From: Hordeum vulgare subsp. vulgare
Taxonomy: Eukaryota > Streptophyta > Magnoliopsida > Poales > Poaceae
Length of the DNA: 64,000 bases
Reading direction: 5' to 3'
NCBI RefSeq assembly: GCF_904849725.1
Contig: NC_058519.1
Span: forward strand, 19,947,267 to 20,011,266
The position numbers were made by a program, and so were the translations under genes. Under the pieces are notes generated by a model. The model ran no database searches, had not been told where the DNA came from, and saw only the letters and a program-made list of their open reading frames with translations. Positions 9,911-21,018 of the stretch are shown piece by piece. Each line of letters starts with the position of its first letter. Position 1 is the stretch's first letter.

Positions 9911-12900
9911 GTTAGAGTATATTTCTCCATATTTGTTTTTGATAATTGATGACAATCCCTATGGACTAATGATTTCCTTGAGTTATATTCAAAGGATTTG
10001 TCCATAGACACTTATTGAAGTCCATCTGTTGGTTTTAAGGAGTTTATATAATGACCAAGGTGGTAGTCAAGGTTTTATCCAAAGATTGGTCATAAAGACA
10101 CAAGATTGATCAAGACTAAGTCAAAGAGTGAATCAAGTTGATCAACACACAAAGCATACAAGATGTATCGAGAGGGATCGATTGATCCCATGGTATGGTA
10201 AGCATTGTCCATGCTTTGTGTACTAACCCATGGTCTTCGTGAGAGTTCTATGTGGGGTTTAGGTATGCTTCCATGGGCTTGCTTCAATAGGAAGGTCTCA
10301 TACAACCCATGGAGGATGACATCAAGTGGTGATCGTCATCAAGATTGCGGTGTGCAAGTTCAAGTGGAGCATCACGAAGAGATCATGCTTGAAGCTTGTT
10401 GTCCTTTGTGGTGGCAATGGACTTGTGCAGATGTGCTGAAGAGTGTCTCACCCACAGTGGAGTATGGGGGAGCAATCTACTAGTCTTCATCGAGCCGACG
10501 CAATCAAGAAAGGTGGTTCATCTTGAGGAGGACAACATCGCCATCATCTAGCTCAAGTGGACTATGCACAAGGCAAAGGTTTGTCCTTGATAGGTTTTCT
10601 ATTTTACCGGTCTCAGTGTGTTGTTGGTAGACCAGGTTATAGGATAGATTGCCGTACTATCAAGGGGAGCTCTCAAGTGAGTAGCTTGATCGTATCGTTT
10701 GTTGAGAGCTCAAACCACTGCATTCTTTGCATCATCATCTTTCTTGGTTCTTGGTTGGGTATTCTCTTTGTGGGTTATTGAGCATATGGTCATCTTCATG
10801 ACAAGCTCGAGTTCATCGAAAACGGAGTTCGTGTGCATCTTCTATGATGTTTTTATGTTTTACCGATTCTTCATTCATACGGGTTTCACATCTCTGTAGA
10901 GATTTCATCATTGTTTGGATAGTACTTGTCGTGTGCTATCCAACAAGCTTGAGTTTGCTCAATTCGGAGCTCGTATGCAAAAGTTATGGCAGTTTTAGTA
11001 CCACGATAGGTTTTCTCTGTTAAGCGGAAGTACCGCCACGGTGGAAGCGGTAGTACCGCTTGGGTGGTACTACCGCTCTCCAGTACCGTTGCTACTATCG
11101 CTTATTTTTAGCTCTCTGGTATCTTTGGCACTCGTGCAGATTTTGAGCGGAAAGTACCGTTGTGATGGAAGCGGCAGTACCGCTTGAGTGGTACTGCCGC
11201 CCTCCACTTCTGCTTCTACTACCGCTTAGTTTCTTTGTCTGGTATCTCCAGCGGTAGTACCACTCGGTCTCCGAGATCTCTGCCGTTTGCACGTTTTTCC
11301 TTGAAACTTCTGTTCCAGTGGAAGAACCACTCGCCTGAGCGATACTACTGTTTGTGCACAGGTTGAGTGCATAACAATTGGATTTCGAGGGATCTATTTA
11401 AGGGGATGTTCTTCCCCAATGGTCCCCATCACTTGAACTCGTGTTCTTTCCCCATTATTGACCTTCTCCGAGCTTGCTAACTCTCAATCCCTCCAATGAT
11501 TCTTGTTAGTTCTTGAGGGAAAAGAGAGAGGAGATCCAGATCCACATTTCCACCAATCACTTTCTCCTCTTTGTGAGAGGAATCCATTGGATCTTGATCT
11601 TGGAATTCTTCGTGTTCTTCTTCGTTCTTCCTCTCATTTTCTTCCATAGCATTAGTTGTTGTGGTGGGATTTGGGAGAGAAGTACCCAGGCACTCCGTGT
11701 GCCCTTGCCATTGCATTTGGTGCATAGATTTGAGTTCTCCACGGTGATTCGTGGAAGTGAAGTTTAAGAAGCTTATTACTCTTCGGTGCTTGGTACCTTA
11801 GAGCTTGTTCTTCTTGGGTGCCTTGGCGTCCTAGAAGCTTGGTGGTGCCTCGAAGCTCAATCATTATGGTGTAATGCTCCGGGCAAGCGTCGTGGTTTCC
11901 AATTGGGTTGTGAAGATTGCCTCAAGCAGTTTGTACGGGTACTAGTGATTGCCCCAAGGGTTGCCAAAGTGTACGGGTTCGGTGACCGCCCCAAGGCTTG
12001 CCATTTTGTACGAGTTCGGTGACCGCCCTCAATGGTCCCTTAGTGGAATCACGACATTTTGCATTGTGCGAGGGCGTGAGGAGATTACGGTGCCCTTACT
12101 GGCTTCTTGGGGACTATTGTGCCTTCACACCGCTCCAAACGGAGATTAGCATCTGCAAGGGTGTGAACTTCGGGATACATCGTCGTCTCCGCATGCCTCG
12201 GTTATCTCTTACCCGAGTCCTTTACTTATGCATTTTACTTTGTGATAGCCATATTGTTTTCATGTTATATACCTTGCTATTACTTAGTTGTTTATCTTGC
12301 TTAGCATAAGTTGTTGGTGCACATAGGTGAGTCTAGTTGTTTTAGGTTTTGTGCTTGACAACAAAAGTATCTAGCTCAAAAGGTATAAGTGAAGCACATG
12401 TGAGCTGAATTGTCTACCAAAGGATATAAGTGAAGCTCGACAAAATCACGGTGAGTGCATGTCTATCTCTCTAGGTGTGCAGCAAGGATGATTGTGACAC
12501 AACAAAAATAAAAGACTCCTACGATACAAGACGCTCCAAGCAAAACACATATCATGTGGTGAATAAAAATATAGCCCCAAGTAACGTTACCGATGGATTG
12601 AAGACGAGAGAGGGGATGCCTTCCCGGGGCATCCCCAAGCTTAGACTTTTACGGCATCCTTGAATCTCTTGGGGTGCCTTGGGCATCCCCAAGCTTGAGC
12701 TCTTGCCACTCTTTATCAAGCATACCCGAAGGAATTTCATAGAAGATATTTTTAGTAGGTACATTAGGTTGAGGAGCAACTCCTCGTGCCTCCGTTCGTG
12801 GTGAAGATACCCCGAACAAATTCCTCAAAGGAACAGTTTCCATAGTGACAAGTGACAATAAATTTCAGCACAGTATATAAATGTTTCCTTACCAAATTCC

Positions 12901-13362
12901 ACTTACCAAAGGCGCTTCACTCCCCGACAACGGCGACAGAAAAGAGTCTTGATGACCAACAAGTATAGGGGATCAATCGTAGTCCTTTTGATAAGTAAGG
13001 GTGTCGAACCCAACGAGGAGCAGAAGGCTCTGATAAACGGTTTTCAGCAAGGTAATAACTGCAAGCACTGAAAGTAGCGGTCCATGCCAACCCAACATAC
13101 ACCTTCGGAGATACCTGTAGAGCACCTTTATAGTCACCTAGTTACGTTGCGACGACACACAAGGTATTCCTCCAGTGTCCGAGAGTTGCATGATCTCATG
13201 GTCATAGAAACATATACATTGACATGCAGAAAACAGTAGCAATAAACTGTCACGATCATATGCTACGTTCATAGTTTGGGTCTTGTTCATCACATCATTC
13301 TCCTAATGATGTGATTAAAAGCACCTATTCACCCCCCTCTAGGCGACATCCACGTTCTTTCA
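9911..13362 (+). mobile_element. Solo LTR (TGTTAGAG...TTCTTTCA type) carrying a mosaic insert
   Basis: It starts TGTTAGAGTATATTTC and ends CACGTTCTTTCA. Five-base duplications ATTGT flank it at 9906-9910 and 13363-13367. The interior has GGTAGTACCG motifs (about 10990-11270), a TATTTAAG-like promoter near 11394 and no internal retroelement genes, so it is a solo LTR. A foreign block at about 12358-13313 enlarges it. It is related to the LTRs at 21019-22463 and 62540 onward. Confidence 0.78.
12358..13313 (-). mobile_element. Mosaic of gypsy and Angela-like fragments inside the solo LTR
   Basis: 12358-12719 is a near-identical inverted copy of 16836-17194 of the neighbouring gypsy element. 12720-13095 reads, on the minus strand, like an LTR end, a tRNA-Asp-type primer site (degenerate, CTGTCGCCGTTGTCGGGG) and the start of a gag region. 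13096-13313 matches, inverted, the 57680-57920 part of the Angela-type LTR. I see no target duplication around the whole block. Confidence 0.6.
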
Positions 13363-13541
13363 ATTGTGCTTGTGCTTTCGTATGCGATATGCATAGTTGG
13401 TTCATGCGGCACTCGTATTGTGATTTTAGATGGAATTGAACCCTTGCGAAAGGTTTTTGCTCGAGGATTCATTCGATTCGAATGACTCAGATGTTGAGAT
13501 GTTGCCTGAGAACCATCGGTAGCAAATGTTGGTGATGGCCC

Positions 13542-15236
13542 TGATACGTCTCCAACGTATCTATAATTTTTGATGGTTCCATGCTATTATCTTGTCAACT
13601 TTGGATGTTTTATATGCATGAATATGTTATTTTATATTTTTTGGGACTAACCTATTAACTCAGTGCCAAGTTTCAGTTTCTGTTTTTTCCGTGTTTTTGG
13701 CCCATTTTCAGACGGAGTCCAAATGGAATGAAACTTTACGATGATTTTTTTGGACCAAAAGAGACCCCCGAAGCATTGGGAGAAGGCCAGATGGGCCATG
13801 AGGGAGTCACAATCCCTCACGCCGCCACCCCCCTGGTGGCGCGCAAGCTTGTGACCTCCTCGTGGGCCCAACTGACGCAATTCCACCGTCATAAATTCCT
13901 ATAAATTCAGAAACCCCCAGAAAGAAACCTAGATCGGGAGTTCCGCCGCCGCAAGCCTCTGTAGCCACCAAAAACCAATCTGGAGCCCATTCCGGCACCC
14001 TGTTGGAGGGGGAATCCATCTCCGGTGGCCATCTTCATCATCCCGGCGGTCTCCATGATGAGGAGGGAGTAGTTCTCCCTCGGGGCTGAGGGTATGTACC
14101 AGTAGCTATGTGTTTGATCTCTCTCTCTCGTGTTCTTGAGATGTCTTGATCTCGATGTACCATGGGCTTTGCTACTATAGTTGGATCTTATGATGTTCTT
14201 CCCCCTCTCCTTCTTGTAATGAATTGAGTTTCCCCTTTGGAGTTATCTTATCGGTTGAGTCTTTGAGAACACTTGATGTATGTCTTGCACGTGTCTATCT
14301 GCTGTGATCAACTTGCGGGTTTGTGATAATTGGGAACCTATGCATATGGGTTGGCACACGTGGATTCATGTGAGTACTTGATGTATGTTTTGGTGATCAA
14401 CTTGCGGGTTCATGACATTGGGAACCTATGCATAGGGGTTGGCACATGTTTTGACTCTCTGGTCGAAACTTTGGGGCACTCTTTGAAGTTCTATGTGTTG
14501 GTTGAATAGATGATTCTGAGATTATGTGATGCATATCGTATAATCATGCCCACGGATACTTGAGGTGACAATGGAGTATCTAGGTGACATTAGGGTCTTG
14601 GTTGATATGTATCTTAAGGTGTTATTCTAGTACGAACTCTATGATGGATCGAACGGAAAGAATAGCTTCGTGTTATTTTACTACGGACTCTTGAATAGAT
14701 CGATCAGAAAGAATAACTTTGTGATGGTTTCATACCCGACAATAATCTCTTCGTTTGTTCCCCACTATTAGTGACTTTGGAGTGACTCTTTGTTGCATGT
14801 TGAGGGCTAGTTATATGATCCAATTATGTTATCATTGTTGAGAGAACTTCACTAGTGAAAGTATGAACCCTAGGCCTTGTTTGCACGCATTGCAATACCG
14901 TTCGTGCTCACTTTTACCATTTGTTACCTTGCTGTTTTTTTAATTTCAGATTACAAAAACCTATATCTACCATCCATATTGCACTTGTATCACCATCTCT
15001 TCGTCGAACTAGTGCACCTATACAATTTACCATTGTATTGGGTGTGTTGGGGACACAAGAGACTCTTTGTTATTTGGTTGCAGGGTTGCTTGAGAGAGAC
15101 CATCTTCATCCTACGCCTCCCACGGATTGATAAACCTTAGGTCACCCACTTGAGGGAAAATTGCTACTGTCCTACAAACCTCTGCACTTGGAGGCCCAAC
15201 AACGTCTACAAGAAGAAGGTTGCGTAGTAGACATCA
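13542..15236 (+). repeat. 5' LTR of the gypsy element
   Basis: 1695 bp, directly repeated at 18864-20577. It differs from the 3' LTR by scattered substitutions and small indels (for example around 13625-13690 and in the CT-repeat length near 14120). Confidence 0.92.
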
Positions 15237-15246
15237 AGCTCTTTTC

Positions 15247-15325
15247 TGGCGCCGTTGCCGGGGAGGCTAGGTAAATGGCACTAACTTCCCATCAACGAAG
15301 CTCTTTTCTGGCGCCGTTGCCGGGG
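15247..15325 (+). promoter_or_regulatory. Duplicated primer-binding site (tRNA-Asp type)
   Basis: TGGCGCCGTTGCCGGGG occurs at 15247-15263 and again at 15309-15325, both preceded by CTCTTTTC. It is complementary to the 3' end of plant tRNA-Asp. The first copy is 10 bp from the LTR end, the same spacing as in the minus-strand gypsy element at 56174-56190, so it is likely the one used. Confidence 0.85.
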
Positions 15326-15408
15326 AGGTTAGCGCTTGAAGGTATATCTTTAGATCTTGCAATTGAATCTTTTTGTTTCTTGTTCTTTCGCTAGAAAACT
15401 ACAAAAAA

Positions 15409-16200
15409 ATGGAATTGAGGATGCCTCATATGCTCCATCTTTTCAATGTCTTTTGTGAGCATGATGGGAAGGAAAATTGTGCTCAAGTGCTGAAAGAAGA
15501 ATTACATAGAATGCTTGGCACAGAATATGTGAATGATGAGCATGATTGCAATGTTCTTAGCATGAATTCTTTGAATACCCATGGTGCTAATTGTATGCAA
15601 AGCCACAAGCTTGGGGATGCTATATTTGATGAAGATGATCTTTTTAGTTCTTCCACTTTGAATGATCAAAATTATTTTGATGAAAACATGCCCCCTATAT
15701 ATGATGATTATTGTGAGGATACTTATGCTTTGAAGAAGAGGGATGATAAAGCTTGTCATACTTTCGAAAACCCCTTTGCTAAACCTTTCTTTTTCATTGT
15801 GGACACAATTTGTAGTGCTCAAGTCTTTTACGATACTCCCACTACTATTCTTGAGAATAGATTTCCTTATGTGGAGAGTAGTAAAATTTCTATGCTTGTA
15901 GATCATGAAAAGAAAGTTTTAGGTGCTGGTTATATTGTTGAATTAATTCATGATGCTACTGAAAATTACTATGAGAGAGGATCACATGCTTCTACTTATT
16001 GCAATAGTATCAAGCTTCCTCTCCATATGTTGAAATTTTTGAAGCTATGCTTGTTTTTCCTTCCTATGCTAGTTGATTCTTGCTCCAATAAATTGTTTGA
16101 TCACAAAATCCCTATGCATAGGAAGTGGGTTAGACTTAAATGTGCTAGCCATTTGCTCCATGATGCTCTCGTTGTGTTTCAATCCTTACCTTTTATGTGA
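15409..16200 (+). CDS. 263-codon ORF of the non-autonomous gypsy element, function unknown
   Basis: An intact ORF begins at ATG 15409 (the upstream in-frame start at 15373 is less likely) and ends at TGA 16198-16200. The protein is acidic in its first half (many Asp/Glu, EHDGKENC, DDYCEDTYALKK). It then has PYVESSKISMLVDHEKKVLGAGYIVELIHDATE-like text (split across 15865-15965), a hydrophobic Leu/Phe segment (LKLCLFFLPML), and a conserved-looking end IPMHRKWVRLKCAS. I recognise it only as an ORF type that recurs in non-autonomous Triticeae gypsy families. It has no zinc knuckle, protease or RT motif. It lies between primer-binding site and polypurine tract, where gag-pol would be. It is followed by GCCTAGCTAAGGGCGTTAAA, also present near the minus-strand gypsy protease stop. 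Confidence 0.6.
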   Translation: MELRMPHMLHLFNVFCEHDGKENCAQVLKEELHRMLGTEYVNDEHDCNVLSMNSLNTHGANCMQSHKLGDAIFDEDDLFSSSTLNDQNYFDENMPPIYDDYCEDTYALKKRDDKACHTFENPFAKPFFFIVDTICSAQVFYDTPTTILENRFPYVESSKISMLVDHEKKVLGAGYIVELIHDATENYYERGSHASTYCNSIKLPLHMLKFLKLCLFFLPMLVDSCSNKLFDHKIPMHRKWVRLKCASHLLHDALVVFQSLPFM

Positions 16201-18863
16201 GCATCATTGAAATCAATGCCTAGCTAAGGGCGTTAAACGATAGCGCTTGTTGGGAGGCGACCCAACGAATCTATTCTTTTTCTTTCTGTTTTGTGTTTTC
16301 CACACTTTCATAATTCTGTTATGATTGTGTTTCTTTTTGCGTTTGCGCCAAGCAAAACAGTTATGATTAGTCTTGGGGATGATCGTTTGGTCATGCTGGA
16401 AAAGACAGAAACTTTCTGCTCACGAAAAGAATTTTCATTTTTGCTGTAAGAGCTTTTGAGTTGATTCTTTTTCTGCTGATTGCTACACAAATTCTTCAGA
16501 GTGTTGTAATTTTTCAGAAGTTTTGAAGTACCAGAGGTATACGAAATATACAGATTTCTACAGACTGGTCTGCTGTTAACAGATTCTGTTTTTGTTGTGT
16601 TGGTTGCTTATTTTGATGAAACTATGGATAGTATCGGGGGGTATTAGCCATGGAAGATTGAAAATACAGTAACCCAACATCAGCATAAGTAGAATTTAAG
16701 TTTTCTACAGTACCTAATAAAGTGGTGATTTGCTTTCTCATACTAATGTTATCACGAGTTTCTGTTAAAGTTTCGTGTTGTGAAGTTTTCAAGTTTTGGG
16801 TGAAGTTCTTATGGACAAAGAGATAAAGAGTGGCAAGAGCTCAAGCTTGGGGATGCCCAAGGCACCCCAAGAGATTCAAGGATGTCGTAAAAGTCTAAGC
16901 TTGGGGATGCCCCGGGAAGGCATCTCCTCTCTCGTCTTCAATCCATCGGTAACGTTACTTGGGGCTATATTTTTATTCACCACATGATATGTGTTTTGCT
17001 TGGAGCGTCTTGTATCGTAGGAGTCTTTTATTTTTGTTGTGTCACAATCATCCTTGCTGCACACCTAGAGAGATAGACATGCACTCATCGTGATTTTGTC
17101 GAGCTTCACTTATATCCTTTGGTAGACAATTCAGCTCACATGTGCTTCACTTATACCTTTTGAGCTAGATACTTTTGCTCTATGTGCTTCACTTATATCT
17201 TTTAGAGCGCAACGGTGCGTGGCTTGGTAGTTGATCTATGCTTTGAAAGTAGTCTCAAAAGGGGTAGTTATCCAAAGGGATATGAAAACTTCCACCTTCA
17301 TGTGCATTGAATAGTTAGAGAAGTTTGATTCATCTCAATTAGTTTTGAGTTGTGGTTTTGGTAATATTGAAGTGATGCTAGTAAGGTGTTGTGGATCTAG
17401 AAATACTTGTGTTGAAGTTAGTGATTCCCGTAGCATGCACGTATGGTGAACCGCTATGTGATGAAGTCTGAGCATGATTAGTCTTTTGATTGTCATCCTT
17501 TGTGTGGCGGTCGGGATCGCGCGATGGTTTATACCTACCAACCCTTCCCCTAGGAGTATGCGTTGAATGCTTTGTTTTGATTACTAATAAAATTTTGCAA
17601 CAAGTATATGATTTCTTCATGACTAATGTTGAGTCCATGGTTTAGATGCACTTTCACCTTCCACCATCACTATCTTCTTAGTGTCGTGCAACTTTCGCCG
17701 GTGCACAAAACCCACCATTAGCCTCCCTCAAAATAGCCACCATACCTACCTACTATGGCTTTTTCAAAGTCATTCCGAGATATATTGCCATGCAACTACC
17801 ACCATGAGATGTGCCACCACGTCTACATTGCCATTGCATGATCGTAAGATAGCTAGCATGATGTTTCCATTAATGTCTATGCCATGCTAGATCATTGTGA
17901 GGGTACACTACCGAGGGCATTCCATATAGAGTCATCGTTGCTTTAAATTTTGAGTTGAAAGTGTGATGATCATCATTGATGGAGCATTGTCCCATGTGAG
18001 GAAATAAAAGAGGACAAAGAAGCCCACCAAAAAAAAGAGGCCAAAGAGCCCACCAAAAAAAAAATATGAGAGAAAAAGAGAGAAGGGACAATGCTACCAC
18101 CTTTCCACACTTGTGCATATTAAGCACCATGATCTTCATGATTGAGAGTCTCTTGTTTTGTCACCACCATATAGCTAGTGGGAAATTTTCATTATATAAC
18201 TTGGCTTGTATATTCCAATGATAGGCTTCCTCAAAATTGCCTTAGGTTTTCGTGAGCAAGCAAGTTGGATGCACACCCACTAGTTTTCTTTAAGAGCTTC
18301 CACATACTCTTAGCTCTAGTGCATCATTTGTATGACAATCCCTACTCATTCACATTGATATCTATTGATGAGCATCTCCACAGCTCATTGATATGCCTAG
18401 TTAATGTGACCATCTTCTCCTTGTTTTGTCTTGCAACCTCCACCACACTCCACACCATCTATAGTGCTAAAACCATGGCTCACGCTCATGTATTGCGTGA
18501 GAGTTGAAAAGGTTTGAGAAAGTAAAGGTGTGAAACAATTACTTGGCCAATACCGGGATTGTGCATGATTTAAATTCGTTGTGCAATGATGATAGAGCAT
18601 AGCCAAACTATATGCTTTTGTAGGGATAACTTTCTTTTGGCCTTGTTATTTTGAAAGTTCATGATTACCTTGCTAGTTTGCTTGAATTATTATTGTTTCC
18701 ACATCAATAGCAAACTATTGTTTTGAATCTAACGGATCTGAACATTCATGTCACGTGAGAGGAGTTACAAAGGACATCTATGCTAGGTAGCATGCAACAT
18801 CAAAAATTCATTCTTTATCACTTCCCTACTCGAGGACGAGCACGAGTTAAGCTTGGGGATGCT
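16201..18863 (+). other. 3' internal untranslated region of the gypsy element
   Basis: 2.7 kb without an intact gene. It holds AAGCTTGGGGATGCC blocks near 16846 and 16899, a stretch homologous to 52850-53300 of the other gypsy element, A-rich runs near 18030-18070, and the polypurine tract before 18864. Confidence 0.7.
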
Positions 18864-20577
18864 TGATACGTCTCCAACGTATCTATAATTTTTGATGGTT
18901 CCATGCTATTATCTTGTCAACTTTGGATGTTTTATATGCATGAATATGCTATTTTATAATTTTTTTTGGGACTAACCTATTAACTCAGTGCCAAGTGCCA
19001 GTTTCATATTTTTTTTCGTGTTTTTGGCCCATTTTCAGACGGAGTCCAAATGGAATGAAACTTTACGATGATTTTTTTGGACCAAAAGAGACCCCCGAAG
19101 CTTTGGAAGAAGGCCAGATGGGCCACGAGGGAGTCACAAGCCCTCACGCCGCCACCACCCCCCGGTGGTGGCGCGCAGGCTTGTGACCTCCTCGTGGGCC
19201 CAACTGACGCAATTCCACCGTCATAAATTCCTATAAATTCAGAAACCCCCAGAAAGAAACCTAGATCAGGAGTTCCGCCGCCGCAAGCCTCTGTAGCCAC
19301 CAAAAACCAATCTGGAGCCCGTTCCGGCACCCTGTCGGAGGGGGAATCCATCTCCGGTGGCCATCTTCATCATCCCGGCAATCTCCATGACGAGGAGGGA
19401 GTAATTCTCCCTCGGGGCTGAGGGTATGTACCAGTAGCTATGTGTTTGATCTCTCTCTCTCTCTCTCTCGTGTTCTTGAGATGTCTTGATCTCGATATAC
19501 CATGGGCTTTGCTACTATAGTTGGATCTTATGATGTTCTTCCGCCTCTCCTTCTTGTAATGAATTGAGTTTCCCCTTTGGAGTTATCTTATCGGATTGAG
19601 TCTTTGAGAACACTTGATGTATGTCTTGCACGTGTCTATCTGTTGTGATCAACTTGTGGGTTTGTGACAATTGGGAACCTATGCATATGGGTTGGCACAC
19701 GTGGATTCATGTGAGTACTTGATGTATGTTTTGGTGATCAACTTGCGGGTTCGTGACATTGGGAACCTATGCACAGGGGTTGGCACACGTTTTGACTCTT
19801 TGGTCGAAACTTTGGGGCACTCTTTGAAGTTCTATGTGTTGGTTGAATAGATGATTCTGAGATTATGTGATGCATATCGTATAATCATGCCCACGGATAC
19901 TTGAGGTGACAATGGAGTATCTATGTGACATTAGGGTCTTAGTTGATATGTATCTTAAGGTGTTATTCTAGTACGAACTCTATGATGGATCGAACGGAAA
20001 GAATAGCTTCGTGTTATTTTACTACAGACTCTTGAATAGATCGACCAGAAAGAATAACTTTGTGGTGGTTTCGTACCCGACAATAATCTCTTCGTTTGTT
20101 CCCCGCTATTAGTGACTTTGGAGTGACTCTTTGTTGCATGTGGAGGGCTAGTTATATGGTCCAATTATGTTATCATTGTTGAGAGAACTTCACTAGTGAA
20201 AGTATGAACCCTAGGCCTTGTTTGCACGCATTGCAATACCGTTCGTGCTCACTTTTACCATTTGTTACCTTGCTGTTTTTGTAATTTCAGATTACAAAAA
20301 CCTATATCTACCATCCACATTACACTTGTATCACCATCTCTTTGCCGAACTAGTGCACCTATACAATTTACCATTGTATTGGGTGTGTTTGGGACACAAG
20401 AGACTCTTTGTTATTTGGTTGCAGGGTTGCTTGAGAGAGACCATCTTCATCCTACGCCTCCCACGGATTGATAAACCTTAGGTCACCCACTTGAGGGAAA
20501 ATTGCTACTGTCCTACAAACCTCTGCACTTGGAGGCCCAACAACGTCTACAAGAAGAAGGTTGCGTAGTAGACATCA
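18864..20577 (+). repeat. 3' LTR of the gypsy element
   Basis: 1714 bp, direct repeat of 13542-15236 and followed by the GGCCC target duplication. Confidence 0.92.
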
Positions 20578-21018
20578 GGCCCTCAGAGTGAAGGAGGATG
20601 ACGATGAGAACCGAAAGAGATGGAGAGGATCGACCGTCAGTCGTATTTGCATTCCTTGTAAGCACCATCTCGGGAACGAGATGTTGATGCAAGACTACTT
20701 CATGGACAATCCAACATATCTGTCGCACCTCTTCTGGAGAAGGTACCGAATGCACCGATCCCTCTTTGTAAAAATTGTGCAAGATTCCGAGGCCAATTAT
20801 CGGTTTTTTACTCAAAGAAAAAATGTCGTGGGCTTGAAGGGATTTAGTGCATATCAAAAATCTCGGCAGCTATACCGGTAATTGCATACGGCATTCCAGC
20901 TGATTATGTCGATGAGTACCTTTGCATTGGTGAAGATACTACAATTGAGTCAGTGCGTAGGTTTTCCAAGGTGATCATTCATGTCTTTGGTCCTGGATAT
21001 CTCCGGGCACACAACTAG

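Larger units (their letters stand above)
13542..20577 (+). mobile_element. Complete non-autonomous Ty3/gypsy-type LTR retrotransposon
   Basis: Two direct LTRs (13542-15236 and 18864-20577, both TGATACGTCTCC...GACATCA) enclose 3.6 kb. The 5-bp duplication GGCCC lies at 13537-13541 and 20578-20582. A tRNA-Asp-type primer-binding site follows the 5' LTR and a polypurine tract AAGCTTGGGGATGCT precedes the 3' LTR. The interior carries one 263-codon ORF and no gag, protease, RT or integrase, so proteins from a related element must supply mobility. It is inserted in the Harbinger transposase gene. Confidence 0.92.

Noticed and set aside
15247..15263. A 17-nt tRNA-Asp match, considered as a tRNA gene fragment
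   Set aside because: Its place 10 bp after an LTR identifies it as a primer-binding site; no cloverleaf surrounds it.
16876..17064. Minus-strand ORF starting MCSKDDCDTTKIKDSYDTRR, repeated at 12475 and 52985
   Set aside because: It recurs only because the untranslated gypsy 3' region is present three times, and it changes frame and stop between copies.
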